From a virus: a stretch of 43,700 nt of DNA. Shown here piece after piece: positions 22,598-30,056 of this stretch; the stretch's first letter is position 1; every line of letters starts with the position of its first letter. A program made the position numbers and the translations under genes. The stretch covers positions 1 to 43,700 of the IMG/VR virus record IMGVR_UViG_3300036851_000239. One strand, written 5' to 3'. The notes below the pieces were generated by a model, which had not been told where the DNA came from, ran no database searches, and saw only the letters and a list, made by a program, of their open reading frames with translations.

Positions 22598-22854
22598 CAG
22601 GTGCCGGGGTTGCCGGGGTAACTCTCTACCCACAGCAACCCCGCCCGCGCTGCCGAGCCGCGCTTGCTACCGCCCATTGACTTCTGCGTACGTAGGCTGG
22701 ACGGCCTGCCTTTAAGTTGTCCGGTGACACGCCGCGGTTCCAGCTGCGTCATGGCTTCGCGACCTGTGGCCGCTCGCTCGGCAGCAACCCCTCTCAGCCT
22801 TGGTCTATGGGCAGCCGAAGCCGCCGATCCCTCGGCCTTCCGCGTTAGGGTCAT
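22597..22854 (-). CDS. Small basic protein of uncertain start
   Basis: The frame ends in a TGATG overlap with the initiator, which supports a translated gene here. The longest form (85 residues) begins at ATG 22854 with a weak GGTGA site; an ATG at 22752 gives 51 residues. The C-terminal half (RVTGQLKGRPSSLRTQKS, GSKRGSAARAGLLWVESYP) is basic and Ser/Gly-rich. No family recognised. Confidence 0.4.
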   Translation of the reverse strand: MTLTRKAEGSAASAAHRPRLRGVAAERAATGREAMTQLEPRRVTGQLKGRPSSLRTQKSMGGSKRGSAARAGLLWVESYPGNPGT

Positions 22855-22860
22855 CAGTCA

Positions 22861-22902
22861 CCGGACAACGTCTTGTCTGGTGGGCGGCTCATACAGCCGC
22901 CC
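22861..22902. promoter_or_regulatory. Tandem hairpins in the gap before the replication genes
   Basis: GGGCGGCT (22882-22889) and AGCCGCCC (22895-22902) form a perfect 8-bp stem with a 5-base loop. CCGGACAA (22861-22868) and TTGTCTGG (22873-22880) form a second stem with one G-T pair. The gap 22855-22990 between the lipoprotein gene and this point has no convincing ORF. No T-run follows, so these are more likely regulatory RNA structures or operator-like sites than a terminator. Confidence 0.45.
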
Positions 22903-22990
22903 CACGTTGCTCCCTACCACCACATCAGCGCTCCGCCAAGAACACCGACGCGATGACTCTTCACAACGTGCCACATGGACCAGAACGTCG

Positions 22991-23338
22991 TTACTGACCG
23001 CACAAATGGATTGGCGCAGGTCCCCACGGATCGTTCGGTTCGCCCTCCCACCACAAGGCATACACATGCCACGGCGCACCCCAATAGGCCGTGCAGGGAT
23101 CGCTGTAGGACTGCTGATAGTAGGATGGCGACGGAGGCTCGGCCGGATAGTTCTCGTACTTCGAGACCTGGCACACGCCATTGCAGTCCGGATTGGCCCC
23201 GTCGAGCACCGTGACGGTTGCCGAGTACTGCACTGTAGGTGCCGCAACGCCCGAGGGTCCTGCGATTGACGGGGCGCCGCCCTGGTTACACGCCGTGCTG
23301 CCGAGAACACATACCAGCCCAAGAATCGTTCGTTTCAT
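22991..23338 (-). CDS. Lipoprotein (115 aa), unknown function
   Basis: N-terminus MKRTILGLVCVLGSTACNQG has two basic residues, a hydrophobic core and a lipobox STAC, so lipidation at Cys17 is expected. The mature part is Pro/Tyr/Trp-rich with four Cys (DCNGVC ... DPCTAYWG ... HLCGQ), probably two disulfides outside the cytoplasm. A lipoprotein in the early/replication region suggests host-surface modification or superinfection exclusion. Start overlaps the preceding stop. Confidence 0.7.
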   Translation of the reverse strand: MKRTILGLVCVLGSTACNQGGAPSIAGPSGVAAPTVQYSATVTVLDGANPDCNGVCQVSKYENYPAEPPSPSYYQQSYSDPCTAYWGAPWHVYALWWEGEPNDPWGPAPIHLCGQ

Positions 23339-23559
23339 GCGTGCTCTCTCGTCCCTTCTGATAACCCGTAGGTTTCTCGTAGAAGCCGCAGGTGATCCAC
23401 GGCCTGCTCGAGCAGCTCCGGAAGGCCACCGATTGGAATCGGCACCTCTCCAGCCTCTCTGAGCACGGCGATGCGATCCTCCAAGCAGTAAATGAGCGAT
23501 AAGAGTGACAGCGGACCTTCTACGCGGCGCGGTTCCGCCACATACGCAGGACTGAGCAT
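23335..23559 (-). CDS. Small helical protein (74 aa)
   Basis: ATG at 23557-23559 with a strong AAGGGGAAGGAAG ribosome site, overlapping the end of the HNH-like gene by 40 bases. Sequence GPLSLLSLIYCLEDRIAVLR and LPELLEQAVDHLRLLRETYG is helical. No family recognised. Confidence 0.55.
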   Translation of the reverse strand: MLSPAYVAEPRRVEGPLSLLSLIYCLEDRIAVLREAGEVPIPIGGLPELLEQAVDHLRLLRETYGLSEGTREHA

Positions 23560-23960
23560 GCTTCCTTCCCCTTGGGCACCATGTCCCGATTCCATTCCAC
23601 GGTGTAAATATCCCGGACGTCGTCAGCCTTCTCGCCGTCGCGTGCGAGCACCAGGAGCGCGCCCGCGTGAATGAGCTGGTGAACTCCCCTCGATACCGTC
23701 CAGACGTTCGTCCAATCGTGTCGCCGGCCTCTGTTCTGGCTTCGGTATTCCAGGTGATGCCGTTCCAGCGCCTGCCAGCGGTCGACGTGCTCCGGCTCGA
23801 GATAGACGCCGGTCACTTGGCAGATGCGCTTGTCGCGCCGGTCGACCTTCTTGCAGACGCGCTTCCACTCCGCGGCTTCTGCCTTCTCCTTGGCCCGCCG
23901 GACGAGAATGAGCGGGTCGCCCTTAGCGAACGCCAATTGAGGACAGTTGCTCGCGCCCAC
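23520..23960 (-). CDS. HNH-like nuclease in the recombination module
   Basis: 146 residues; GTG start. AKEKAEAAEWKRVCKKVDRR, then ICQVTGVYLEPEHVDRWQAL, ERHHLEYRS (His-His of HNH) and TVSRGVHQLIHAGAL (final His) give the HNH layout; Cys positions are only partial. It follows the Cas4-like nuclease, so it may be part of the phage recombination module instead of a homing enzyme. Confidence 0.65.
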   Translation of the reverse strand: MGASNCPQLAFAKGDPLILVRRAKEKAEAAEWKRVCKKVDRRDKRICQVTGVYLEPEHVDRWQALERHHLEYRSQNRGRRHDWTNVWTVSRGVHQLIHAGALLVLARDGEKADDVRDIYTVEWNRDMVPKGKEACSVLRMWRNRAA

Positions 23961-23962
23961 GG

Positions 23963-24607
23963 TTAGAACTCCGCCGCCACGGTTTCAGGTTCGCGCGCCG
24001 GCGCCTTCCACCGCTCGGTGCATTCGGCCACGTCGCAAAACGAGCACTCAAATTTGCTCGGGACATGCGCCGGGCGCTCGTCTCCGCCGACCAGTCGAAG
24101 CGTCGCGAAAATCTGCTCCTCGCGTTTCGGTGTCAGGTCTTCCGGTTGAATCAGGACCGGCCCGTCCGAGTAGCACACTTCGCCGCTGATGGCCTTCAGG
24201 TCCGGCCTCAGCCGACGCAGCGCGAGGATGTAGAGCAGCACCTGCCACCAGTCGGAGTCGCGCTTCTTGCCGCTCTTGCAGTCGATGACGCGCGTGTCAC
24301 CGTTGCGGGTCGCGATGAGATCCTGCTTCCCGGACAGAAGGGCGGTCCGGCCCTGCAGCTTGAAGGCGTTCTGGTTTTCCAGCGTCACCGACCAACCCTC
24401 GGCTTCAAGCTGCGTCTTGCGCTGCTGCACCATCTCGTTGTGCGTGGCCGACCACGCCGCCGAATCGAACGTCGGATCGTCGCGCTTCTCGTACTTGTAG
24501 TGCGCGCGATACCACGGCGCGAAGGCGCAGTGCTTGTCACCGGACAGCAGGCCGGTGATCCAGGTCACCCAAATGAACGGCAGGCCGTATCGTGGTGTCG
24601 CCATCAT
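23963..24607 (-). CDS. Cas4/RecB-like PD-(D/E)XK nuclease with 4-Cys Fe-S signature
   Basis: 214 residues. The nuclease core is visible as SGKQDLIATRNGDTRVIDCKSGKK (Asp, then D-x-K), followed by WWQVLLYILALRRL (the QxxxY-like helix). One Cys near the N-terminus (KHCAFAPWYRAHYKYE) and three near the C-terminus (FECSFCDVAEC) reproduce the four ligands that hold the iron-sulphur cluster in Cas4 and AddB-type nucleases. It lies next to the YqaJ exonuclease and ERF protein, so a role in end-resection during recombination is likely. There is no CRISPR array or cas gene here. Confidence 0.8.
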   Translation of the reverse strand: MMATPRYGLPFIWVTWITGLLSGDKHCAFAPWYRAHYKYEKRDDPTFDSAAWSATHNEMVQQRKTQLEAEGWSVTLENQNAFKLQGRTALLSGKQDLIATRNGDTRVIDCKSGKKRDSDWWQVLLYILALRRLRPDLKAISGEVCYSDGPVLIQPEDLTPKREEQIFATLRLVGGDERPAHVPSKFECSFCDVAECTERWKAPAREPETVAAEF

Positions 24608-25284
24608 CGCCTCGCGTACACTTCCGCCGAATCACGAAGCGCCGCGCTAAGGTTCACCAGTGTCGCAATCGAGTTGACTTCCGCATCCACTTCCGCAAGG
24701 AAAGCCTTGGCCTTCTTCTCGTACTCGGCGATGTCGTTTTCGTTCCGCTCGACGCGGACCACCTTGGCCTGCAGCGGGTCCGGGAAATCTGGGTTGTAGG
24801 ACAGCCAGTCACACCAGCGCGCGCCGGTAATCCAGAGGCCGTGCACGATCTGCTTCAGGTACTCGCCAGGAACGACGCCAGTCCGGAGGTATTCGAGATG
24901 TATCGCAGGAGTCGGCGCCTTCGCCTCGACAAGGCCCTCCCAGTCGAACACGACGCCGTCTGGCGACATACCCGCCATGACGCCGTCGAGCATCGCAAAG
25001 CCCGCCTTGGACACAAGGTTGCCCGTCAGGACTTCGTAAAGCGCCAACGCGTCGGCCTCGCGGTCCACGCCGTCCTGCATGGCCTGGTTCGTATAGTTGC
25101 GCTCGTGACACCGGCCTGTGATGCGCTCGAGCACGAGCTGCACGCGGAGGTTGCGCCGGCCGGCGGCTTCGCCCTTCGAAATCGTGGCCAGCATCTCGGC
25201 CGCACGAGACGACGTGAGCCGGCCGAGTCGCGCGGCGACCCACTCCGGAGACCGCTGCTCGCAATCGATGACGGTAAAACTCAT
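24604..25284 (-). CDS. YqaJ-type recombination exonuclease (lambda Exo-like)
   Basis: 226 residues. IDCEQRSPEWVAARLGRLTSS is the classical YqaJ start (QxSPEWxxxRxGxxTAS). Catalytic residues are visible in MSPDGVVFDWEGLVEAKAPTP (Asp and E-x-K) and GEYLKQIVHGLWITG. It degrades 5' ends of double-stranded DNA to make the 3' single strands used by the annealing protein next door. ATG overlaps the erf stop (ATGA). Confidence 0.92.
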   Translation of the reverse strand: MSFTVIDCEQRSPEWVAARLGRLTSSRAAEMLATISKGEAAGRRNLRVQLVLERITGRCHERNYTNQAMQDGVDREADALALYEVLTGNLVSKAGFAMLDGVMAGMSPDGVVFDWEGLVEAKAPTPAIHLEYLRTGVVPGEYLKQIVHGLWITGARWCDWLSYNPDFPDPLQAKVVRVERNENDIAEYEKKAKAFLAEVDAEVNSIATLVNLSAALRDSAEVYARR

Positions 25285-26057
25285 GACGCCTTCACCTTGG
25301 CAGCTCTCACCTTCAACGCCTCCCATTCCTTGCGCTTGTGCTCGTTCGCGTAGGCCTTGAATTCGGTCTTACTGGCCTGCCACGCCGCCTGCAGCGCCTG
25401 GAGGCCGTTGTCTGCGACGGCGGTCATGTCGGTGAACCACGCATCCACGTCGACCGGCGGCTTTACTTCGGCCTTCTTCCCGGCGCGGTTCCCGTCGTCG
25501 TCGTCCTCGCCCACCGCCACGTTGAAGATCATCTTGAGCAGGTAGCGCATGCCGTAGGTCACGGCGGAGCCGGCGGCGTGCGTCTTCGTCATGACGTCGC
25601 CGCCCTTGGCGCCCTTCCCGTCGGCCGGCATGTCGATGTGGTAGAGCCTGGAGTATCCGGCGCCGTGCGTGACGTGGCAGACCACTCGAACGTGGTCCGG
25701 CGGGGCACCGTCCGCCGTGTCGAAGGACAGCCCGAAGCCGTGACCGGTGTAGACCGGCCGGATCGCTCGGTCCAGGGCTCCATAAGAGGCATACCGGCTC
25801 TTGGTCTGCGGGTTCGACGCATCGGCCGATACCGGGCGCATCCCCTTCTGCGCTGCCGACATCGCGGCGTTGAACTCGGACTCGGCCCGGCGAGCCTCCA
25901 TCCGTTCCCAGAGCGCCATCAGCCGCTCGATCTTCTCGACCGAGGCGTTCGGGTCCTTCGCCAGCCGCTCGAACATGTGCACGGCGTCCCAGCTCTCGGC
26001 GGGAACCATCGCGACTGCTTCAGCCGTCCCGACGTCGAGGACGTGTGGCTGCGCCAT
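25281..26057 (-). CDS. erf: ERF-family single-strand annealing protein
   Basis: 258 residues. FNAAMSAAQKGMRPVSADAS, then SRYASYGALDRAIRPVYTGH and GLSFDT, and later HAAGSAVTYGMRYLLKMIFN with GEDDDD are the ERF superfamily signatures. P22 Erf circularises the incoming genome by annealing terminal redundancy. Start overlaps the upstream stop (TGATG). Together with the YqaJ exonuclease it forms a RecET/Red-like pair. Confidence 0.93.
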   Translation of the reverse strand: MAQPHVLDVGTAEAVAMVPAESWDAVHMFERLAKDPNASVEKIERLMALWERMEARRAESEFNAAMSAAQKGMRPVSADASNPQTKSRYASYGALDRAIRPVYTGHGFGLSFDTADGAPPDHVRVVCHVTHGAGYSRLYHIDMPADGKGAKGGDVMTKTHAAGSAVTYGMRYLLKMIFNVAVGEDDDDGNRAGKKAEVKPPVDVDAWFTDMTAVADNGLQALQAAWQASKTEFKAYANEHKRKEWEALKVRAAKVKAS

Positions 26058-26296
26058 CACAGCCCCCACACCGCGCGCTCCACCATCGGCACGCGCTGAT
26101 TCAGAAAGTCCCGCTCGGCCGTCGCCATCTCCGACCAGTTCGCGAAGTCCTCCGATCGACCCGTCGTGATCTGGTGGTAGTTGTGCAAGGCTGCGATCAG
26201 GGCGTGCTTGGCCCTGACCACGTGTATCGGATGCGGCTTGACGGTTTCCTCTTTCGGTGGCCAAAAGGATTCATCTCGTGCGAGAATGAGGTTCAT
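26057..26296 (-). CDS. Small early protein (79 aa)
   Basis: Start at MNLILARDESFW, which has AAGGAGG 10 bases upstream; a longer start at 26335 lacks this. Sequence contains VRAKHALIAALHNYHQI and MATAERDFLNQRVPMVERAV, helical. Coupled to erf by a TGATG overlap, so possibly a recombination accessory factor. Confidence 0.55.
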   Translation of the reverse strand: MNLILARDESFWPPKEETVKPHPIHVVRAKHALIAALHNYHQITTGRSEDFANWSEMATAERDFLNQRVPMVERAVWGL

Positions 26297-26364
26297 GGAC
26301 TCAGCGCCTCCTTCGCGCTGGGTTTGGCCCGTCACGTTGTTGAGAACGTGGCGGGCATTTTTGT

Positions 26365-26724
26365 TTAGAGTTCGACGCGGTCGAGGATTGACTGCAGTCG
26401 CGAGTAGGCCGCCCCGAGCCGCGCGTTCGCTTCTGCCAGCCCCGCAGCGAGCGGCACGCCTGGATGTGGAAGGGCTTCTTTTCCGACACCGTTCGGCGGC
26501 TCAGGCGCCAACACAGCCGACAGCCGATCGGACAGGTTGGCAATCACGCCGTGCAGAGCTTCGATCCGCTGCTCCAACTGTCGGAACTGCTCAGCAACCA
26601 AGGACAGTCTCGGCGGGGGCTGCGGGATCGAACCTGCCATTGCGCCGCCACCAATCAACCCTACGCGCTGTCCCTGCTCGCAGCGCGCGTCGTATGCCGT
26701 CGTCTCACCGTTTCCGTAACTCAC
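26365..26724 (-). CDS. Coiled-coil early protein (119 aa)
   Basis: GTG start with GGAGG 6 bases upstream. Central helix SLVAEQFRQLEQRIEALHGV and C-terminal LAEANARLGAAYSRLQSILD suggest a coiled coil; the N-terminus is Gly-rich. No family recognised. Confidence 0.55.
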   Translation of the reverse strand: MSYGNGETTAYDARCEQGQRVGLIGGGAMAGSIPQPPPRLSLVAEQFRQLEQRIEALHGVIANLSDRLSAVLAPEPPNGVGKEALPHPGVPLAAGLAEANARLGAAYSRLQSILDRVEL

Positions 26725-26741
26725 TGTCGTCCTCCGTTCGT

Positions 26742-27131
26742 TTACGCTGACTTCCTGTCGTCGTAGAGCAGAAACGCTTCCGGGCACCACTCGCGTGCGG
26801 TCTGCTCCGCTGCCGCCGCATAGTCCCGCAACTCCTCCCGGCTCAATTCCGTCAGGGACGTCTTCCCCTCCGGCATGCACTCGGCCTTCAACAGCAGATG
26901 CGCCTCGTGCTTGTGATACCCGGTCTCCTCGCAAAACGGCTGCACCACGTAGCCCCAGTAATGTTTTATTTGGGCGTAGGTGTAGGCGTCCTCTTCGGGC
27001 TCGATCCGGATGGTGAGGGCCGTTCCGTCGCCTGTCCGCTTTGCCCACTTTTGGCGACGCGTTTTGTAAAATTCATCGGTCACGTGAATGTCGCCGTCCC
27101 TCACTACTCCGGATACAACCAATGCGCTCAT
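26742..27131 (-). CDS. Phage recombination-associated protein, NinB-like type (129 aa)
   Basis: ALVVSGVVRDGDIHVTDEFY, then YAQIKHYWGYVVQPFCEETG, HKHEAHLLLKAECM, and TSLTELSREELRDYAAAAEQ followed by a P-E-x-F end match a common phage family whose members read QNRYYWGVVxxxIAExTGY ... HxxLK ... TSxLxxxEFxxYIxxIxxWA. NinB-type proteins of this layout bind single-stranded DNA; the function of this branch is not settled. Confidence 0.55.
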   Translation of the reverse strand: MSALVVSGVVRDGDIHVTDEFYKTRRQKWAKRTGDGTALTIRIEPEEDAYTYAQIKHYWGYVVQPFCEETGYHKHEAHLLLKAECMPEGKTSLTELSREELRDYAAAAEQTAREWCPEAFLLYDDRKSA

Positions 27132-27177
27132 ACTGGTGTCTCCAGCGCAACGAAGACGTCTCCAACTCGCCACGTAA

Positions 27178-27399
27178 TCACTGGGCCCCCGCCAGCCGTC
27201 GGCGCGCATCCGGCACCTCGATGCCGGCGCTGCGCCATCCGCAATTAGTGCACTCCAGATGCATGGCGCCAGGCGTGAAATGCACCAAGGCCTGATGCCC
27301 GCGCAATCCGCAGAACGCCTGTCCGATCACGCGCAGCGCCTTCACGGCGTTGCCGTCCTCTTCGTCCGGCGGGATCCAGTTGCCGAGCACGTCGTTCAC
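27178..27399 (-). CDS. Small zinc-binding protein (73 aa)
   Basis: IGQAFCGLRGHQALVHFT, then MHLECTNCGWRSAGIEVP form a Cys/His zinc set. ATG overlaps the upstream stop. Function unknown. Confidence 0.5.
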   Translation of the reverse strand: MNDVLGNWIPPDEEDGNAVKALRVIGQAFCGLRGHQALVHFTPGAMHLECTNCGWRSAGIEVPDARRRLAGAQ

Positions 27400-27635
27400 T
27401 GAACCACCTCCGGCGCCTGCTGCTCCTGCAGCGCGGCCTGCAGTTCTTCCGCGGCTTCTTGAATCGCCTTCGCCAACGCGAACGCGTGTGTGACTGCGAC
27501 GTAATCGCGGCCCGGCAGGGAGATAGAACAGTCCCCTATGTCAATATTTATGAACCGCTCGCCACTGGACTCGATCTGGAGCACATGCGCTTTCAGCACA
27601 TCGTCGTCGTGGAGCGTGATATAGGCGCTTGCCAT
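27396..27635 (-). CDS. Small early protein (79 aa)
   Basis: N-terminal half is beta-rich (YITLHDDDVLKAHVLQIESS), C-terminal half is helical and Ala/Gln/Glu-rich (AIQEAAEELQAALQEQQAP). Adjacent to the HTH gene. No family recognised. Confidence 0.5.
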   Translation of the reverse strand: MASAYITLHDDDVLKAHVLQIESSGERFINIDIGDCSISLPGRDYVAVTHAFALAKAIQEAAEELQAALQEQQAPEVVQ

Positions 27636-27992
27636 TTATGCGATCCTCCGCAATGAAATCGTGGTGACGACTTCCGCCTGCTGGCTCAACTCCGCTAGCG
27701 CCAGCACGAGCGGCCCGCGCAGTTCTTCGACTTCCCAGAGCACATCAAGTTGCGCGCGTTCCTGCCCGGACAACCACCGCGCCACCTGCCGCTCATCGCG
27801 CTTGAGGTGCGCCGCCAGTTCTTTGAGCGACCAATCGCCAGCCAGCCGGGCGGCTTTCTTCACGGCCTCGCCGATCTTGGCGCGATAATCGACGTCCTCC
27901 GCTTTCCGGAGAGACGCGGTGGCCATCCGAGGCCGTATCTCCGCTAATTCGCGATGACCATCCACGCTGGGGCCAGCTACAGTGGTGGACAT
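27636..27992 (-). CDS. Phage regulator with HTH (118 aa)
   Basis: AKIGEAVKKAARLAGDWSLK, ELAAHLKRDERQVARWLSGQ is a helix-turn-helix, followed by a helical C-terminal region WEVEELRGPLVLALAELSQQ. The layout (regulator in the early operon, downstream of cro- and xis-like genes) is reminiscent of CII, but I do not see enough to claim it. Confidence 0.6.
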   Translation of the reverse strand: MSTTVAGPSVDGHRELAEIRPRMATASLRKAEDVDYRAKIGEAVKKAARLAGDWSLKELAAHLKRDERQVARWLSGQERAQLDVLWEVEELRGPLVLALAELSQQAEVVTTISLRRIA

Positions 27993-27999
27993 GAACGAC

Positions 28000-28191
28000 T
28001 CACTCCCCTTTGCGACGACCGATGCCGTACACGGCCGCGTAAATCAAATTCCCTATTCGCATCCCGAGCAGCATCGGGTCAGCATCGACCAGATCCGCGC
28101 GTTCCTGATCGAGCGCCAGACGATCCGTGTCCAACTCGCCCTCGACACGCTGCGCGCTGAGAGGAGCCTGCTCCGAAGGTTGATCGCTCAT
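28000..28191 (-). CDS. Small early protein (63 aa)
   Basis: MSDQPSEQAPLSAQRVEGEL, helical centre DRLALDQERADLVDADPMLL, basic end. ATG overlaps the upstream stop (ATGA). Function unknown. Confidence 0.5.
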   Translation of the reverse strand: MSDQPSEQAPLSAQRVEGELDTDRLALDQERADLVDADPMLLGMRIGNLIYAAVYGIGRRKGE

Positions 28192-28352
28192 GACTGACAC
28201 TCCTTGGCCTTCTCTTGGGCCAGTCGCATCTCGTGCAGCCACAACACCAACCGACCCGTGGAGACCCGCATGCCAGTGCGGGCATACAGCTCCATCTCTG
28301 CCTGCAAGGCCTCGAGGATCGTCAGCAGATCAAGGGCGGTGTCTGTCGACAT
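28188..28352 (-). CDS. Small early protein (54 aa)
   Basis: All-helical: TALDLLTILEALQAEMELYA and TGRLVLWLHEMRLAQEKAKE. TGATG overlap with the upstream gene. Function unknown. Confidence 0.5.
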   Translation of the reverse strand: MSTDTALDLLTILEALQAEMELYARTGMRVSTGRLVLWLHEMRLAQEKAKECQS

Positions 28353-28642
28353 CAGGCCACCTCGCGCCGGTCCATCACGCTGTTGGCGGTTGGGGGCCAC
28401 CAGCCGGCCGGAACCGCTGGCGGCTTGCCGTTGTCGTGGACCTTGTCCGCGCTCATCCAGGTCTGCACGGTCGCGTGCGTCTCTTGCGCGTCCGCGAGTG
28501 CCTTCGCACGTGCGAGTCCAACCGGACGCGGCGTGATGCGCGCCCACTGGTGATCCGGCCATTCGAGCAGTCCCTGGCACGGGCCGTCGCGGGTAATCAG
28601 TCGGCGTCCGTAGTGGTGGATCGCGACTTCATACATGGCCAT
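28352..28642 (-). CDS. Small early protein (96 aa)
   Basis: Start MAMYEVAIHHYGRR with a strong AAAGGAGAGGAG ribosome site. It contains PDHQWARITPRPVGLARAKA, then LADAQETHATVQTWM; this arrangement is typical of small phage ORFs of unknown role. Confidence 0.55.
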   Translation of the reverse strand: MAMYEVAIHHYGRRLITRDGPCQGLLEWPDHQWARITPRPVGLARAKALADAQETHATVQTWMSADKVHDNGKPPAVPAGWWPPTANSVMDRREVA

Positions 28643-28655
28643 GACTCCTCTCCTT

Positions 28656-28778
28656 TCAGAACACCCACACCGCCACGAGCACCCAGAACGGCACGCACAC
28701 CAGAACCCCGAGCAGGCAGCCTTCGAAGGGCCGAGAGCCGTCGTCCACGTCGTCGATGAGTTCGTCGGAGAAGTGCAT
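28656..28778 (-). CDS. Small membrane protein (40 aa)
   Basis: An acidic N-terminus (HFSDELIDDVDDG) and one C-terminal hydrophobic helix (GVLVCVPFWVLVAVWVF). ATG lies 1 base after the upstream stop region and 13 bases before the next gene, so it fits the operon spacing. Confidence 0.5.
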   Translation of the reverse strand: MHFSDELIDDVDDGSRPFEGCLLGVLVCVPFWVLVAVWVF

Positions 28779-28779
28779 G

Positions 28780-28965
28780 TCAGGCCACCTTCCCGCCGCG
28801 GCGCTCGCTGAGCAGTCGTCGCAGGGTGCCGAGGTCCAGTCGGTGCATGACTTTCAACACCTGCGCCTCGGTGCCGCGCTGGCCGTTCCACCGCGCCCAC
28901 GCGCGCGCCAAGTCCATGTGCTCGAGAAAGCGACCGTGCGTCGTGTCGGAATAGGTTGTTGCCAT
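28780..28965 (-). CDS. Small early protein (61 aa)
   Basis: Start MATTYSDTTHGRFLEHMDLA, 1 base after the Xis-like stop. Contains ARAWARWNGQRGTEAQVLKV and a basic C-terminus (RRLLSERRGGK). Possibly a small DNA-binding protein. Confidence 0.5.
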   Translation of the reverse strand: MATTYSDTTHGRFLEHMDLARAWARWNGQRGTEAQVLKVMHRLDLGTLRRLLSERRGGKVA

Positions 28966-28966
28966 T

Positions 28967-29218
28967 TCATGCCCCCTGTCTCCGCTTACGAGGAACATCT
29001 TGATCGTTGCGCAGCCAGCGAATGACGTCGTCCTTGCGCCAGCGGTACGGACCTGTTGCGAACGGCGCAGGGACGAACGTGCCGTCCTGGAGTTGCTTGC
29101 GGATGCCGCCCACGCCGCGCGCGATGATCTGGGCGACCTCGGGCAGCGTCAGGAGTACCGGCCACGACTCGGGCCGGGCGAGGTCGATGTCGGGGCGTTT
29201 CGTCAGGCAGGCGGCCAT
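28967..29218 (-). CDS. Excisionase-like HTH protein
   Basis: 83 residues. VLLTLPEVAQIIARGVGGIR, then a wing PYRWRKDDVIRWLRNDQD and a basic tail (RKRRQ) are the AlpA/Xis-type HTH_17 fold. Start overlaps the cro-like stop (TGATG). Position directly after cro and its small size make it the best candidate for the directionality factor of the integrase. It may also act as a regulator. Confidence 0.72.
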   Translation of the reverse strand: MAACLTKRPDIDLARPESWPVLLTLPEVAQIIARGVGGIRKQLQDGTFVPAPFATGPYRWRKDDVIRWLRNDQDVPRKRRQGA

Positions 29219-29433
29219 CAGCTTGCCTGCGCCTCTGGCGCCGCGACCGGCCCGAACACCAATGTTCCGCGGCGGAGCCGGAGGGCCGACTCCAGCTTCT
29301 GTACGGTCTCGTAACTCGGGTAGGTGCCCGCTTCAAGGCGGTAGATCGTGGCCCGTGACACGCCCGAGTGCTTCGCCAGATCCTCAGGCTTCCATCCGTA
29401 TCGCTTCCGCGCCGCCGTCAGTGTCTTTCGCAT
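29218..29433 (-). CDS. Cro-like repressor (HTH_3)
   Basis: 71 residues from ATG 29431-29433. RKTLTAARKRYGWKPEDLAK, HSGVSRATIYRLEAGTYPSY is a clear HTH_3 domain. It is the first gene of the leftward unit, facing the CI-like gene. A GTG at 29454 would lengthen it by 7 residues but lies upstream of the predicted start of transcription, so the ATG is preferred. Expected to repress the lysogeny promoter during lytic growth. Confidence 0.82.
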   Translation of the reverse strand: MRKTLTAARKRYGWKPEDLAKHSGVSRATIYRLEAGTYPSYETVQKLESALRLRRGTLVFGPVAAPEAQAS

Positions 29434-29443
29434 GGTCGAGACG

Positions 29444-29473
29444 TATATTCGCACTATAGAGAACGACTGTCAA
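29444..29473 (-). promoter_or_regulatory. Leftward early promoter (PR-like)
   Basis: On the minus strand, TTGACA (29473-29468) and AATATA (29449-29444) are 18 bases apart, a near-consensus sigma-70 promoter. Transcription would begin only a few bases before the ATG at 29433, so the cro message would be nearly leaderless. CI and Cro operators are probably within 29434-29561; TTGCAGCAA at 29501-29509 is a small palindrome in that gap. Confidence 0.65.
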
Positions 29474-29561
29474 GAGATATCGTCGCGTGGGTGAGATTTT
29501 TTGCAGCAATGCGACAAGTCCTTGCACGGCCGCCACTTGCGCGCGCCCATACTTGGCCGTG

Positions 29562-30035
29562 ATGGTGGATTCCCAGCTGGTGCGGGCGGCGTTGCGCCAA
29601 CTACGTACGGACGCGAACATGACGCCGGAAGAATTCGCAGACGGCGCAGGAGTCAGCAGAGCGACGGTGTATCGAATAGAGGATCTAGAAAAGACTTACG
29701 CGCCACGAATCGAAACAGTCAGCATGCTGGTTGAGAGCCGGCACATTACGCTTTCGGAATTCTTCGCACGAATCGAGGGCTTGCCGGCGCCGGACGTATC
29801 TGACACACTGCCTCCTCCCGTACCGAGCCCGCAGGGCAACCATGGCAATCGTGATCCCGTTCGTCAGGCGTCCGACGACACCAACGCGATCATTTTGCGC
29901 AACACCGCCGCCCTTGACGAACTCATCGAAGCCGTGCGGATGGTCAGCGGAGAACTGCGTGCGACTCGGGAACAAAATGCAAGTGCTCGCAATCACAAAT
30001 CCGCGAAGACTGCGGGAAGTGGAAAAGCTCGTTGA
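29562..30035 (+). CDS. CI-like repressor without a visible peptidase domain
   Basis: 157 residues. LVRAALRQLRTDANMTPEEF, ADGAGVSRATVYRIEDLEKT is an HTH_3 domain (residues about 5-60). The C-terminal ~90 residues are a Pro-rich linker and a helix LDELIEAVRMVSGELRATRE; the Ser/Lys peptidase S24 domain of LexA-type repressors is absent. The start is ATG 29562, with CATACT 8 bases upstream (29548-29553), suggesting a leaderless message. Divergent from the Cro-like gene. Without self-cleavage, induction must work by another route. Confidence 0.75.
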   Translation: MVDSQLVRAALRQLRTDANMTPEEFADGAGVSRATVYRIEDLEKTYAPRIETVSMLVESRHITLSEFFARIEGLPAPDVSDTLPPPVPSPQGNHGNRDPVRQASDDTNAIILRNTAALDELIEAVRMVSGELRATREQNASARNHKSAKTAGSGKAR

Positions 30036-30056
30036 CCGGCTCTTGGCAGAGAAGGT

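Noticed and set aside
23963-24607. CRISPR-Cas Cas4 gene
   Set aside because: There is no cas1/cas2 neighbour and no repeat array. The neighbours are ERF and YqaJ, so a phage recombination nuclease is more likely.
29218-29454. GTG start at 29454 for the Cro-like protein
   Set aside because: The start codon lies within or upstream of the predicted -10 region of its promoter, so it would not be in the message.
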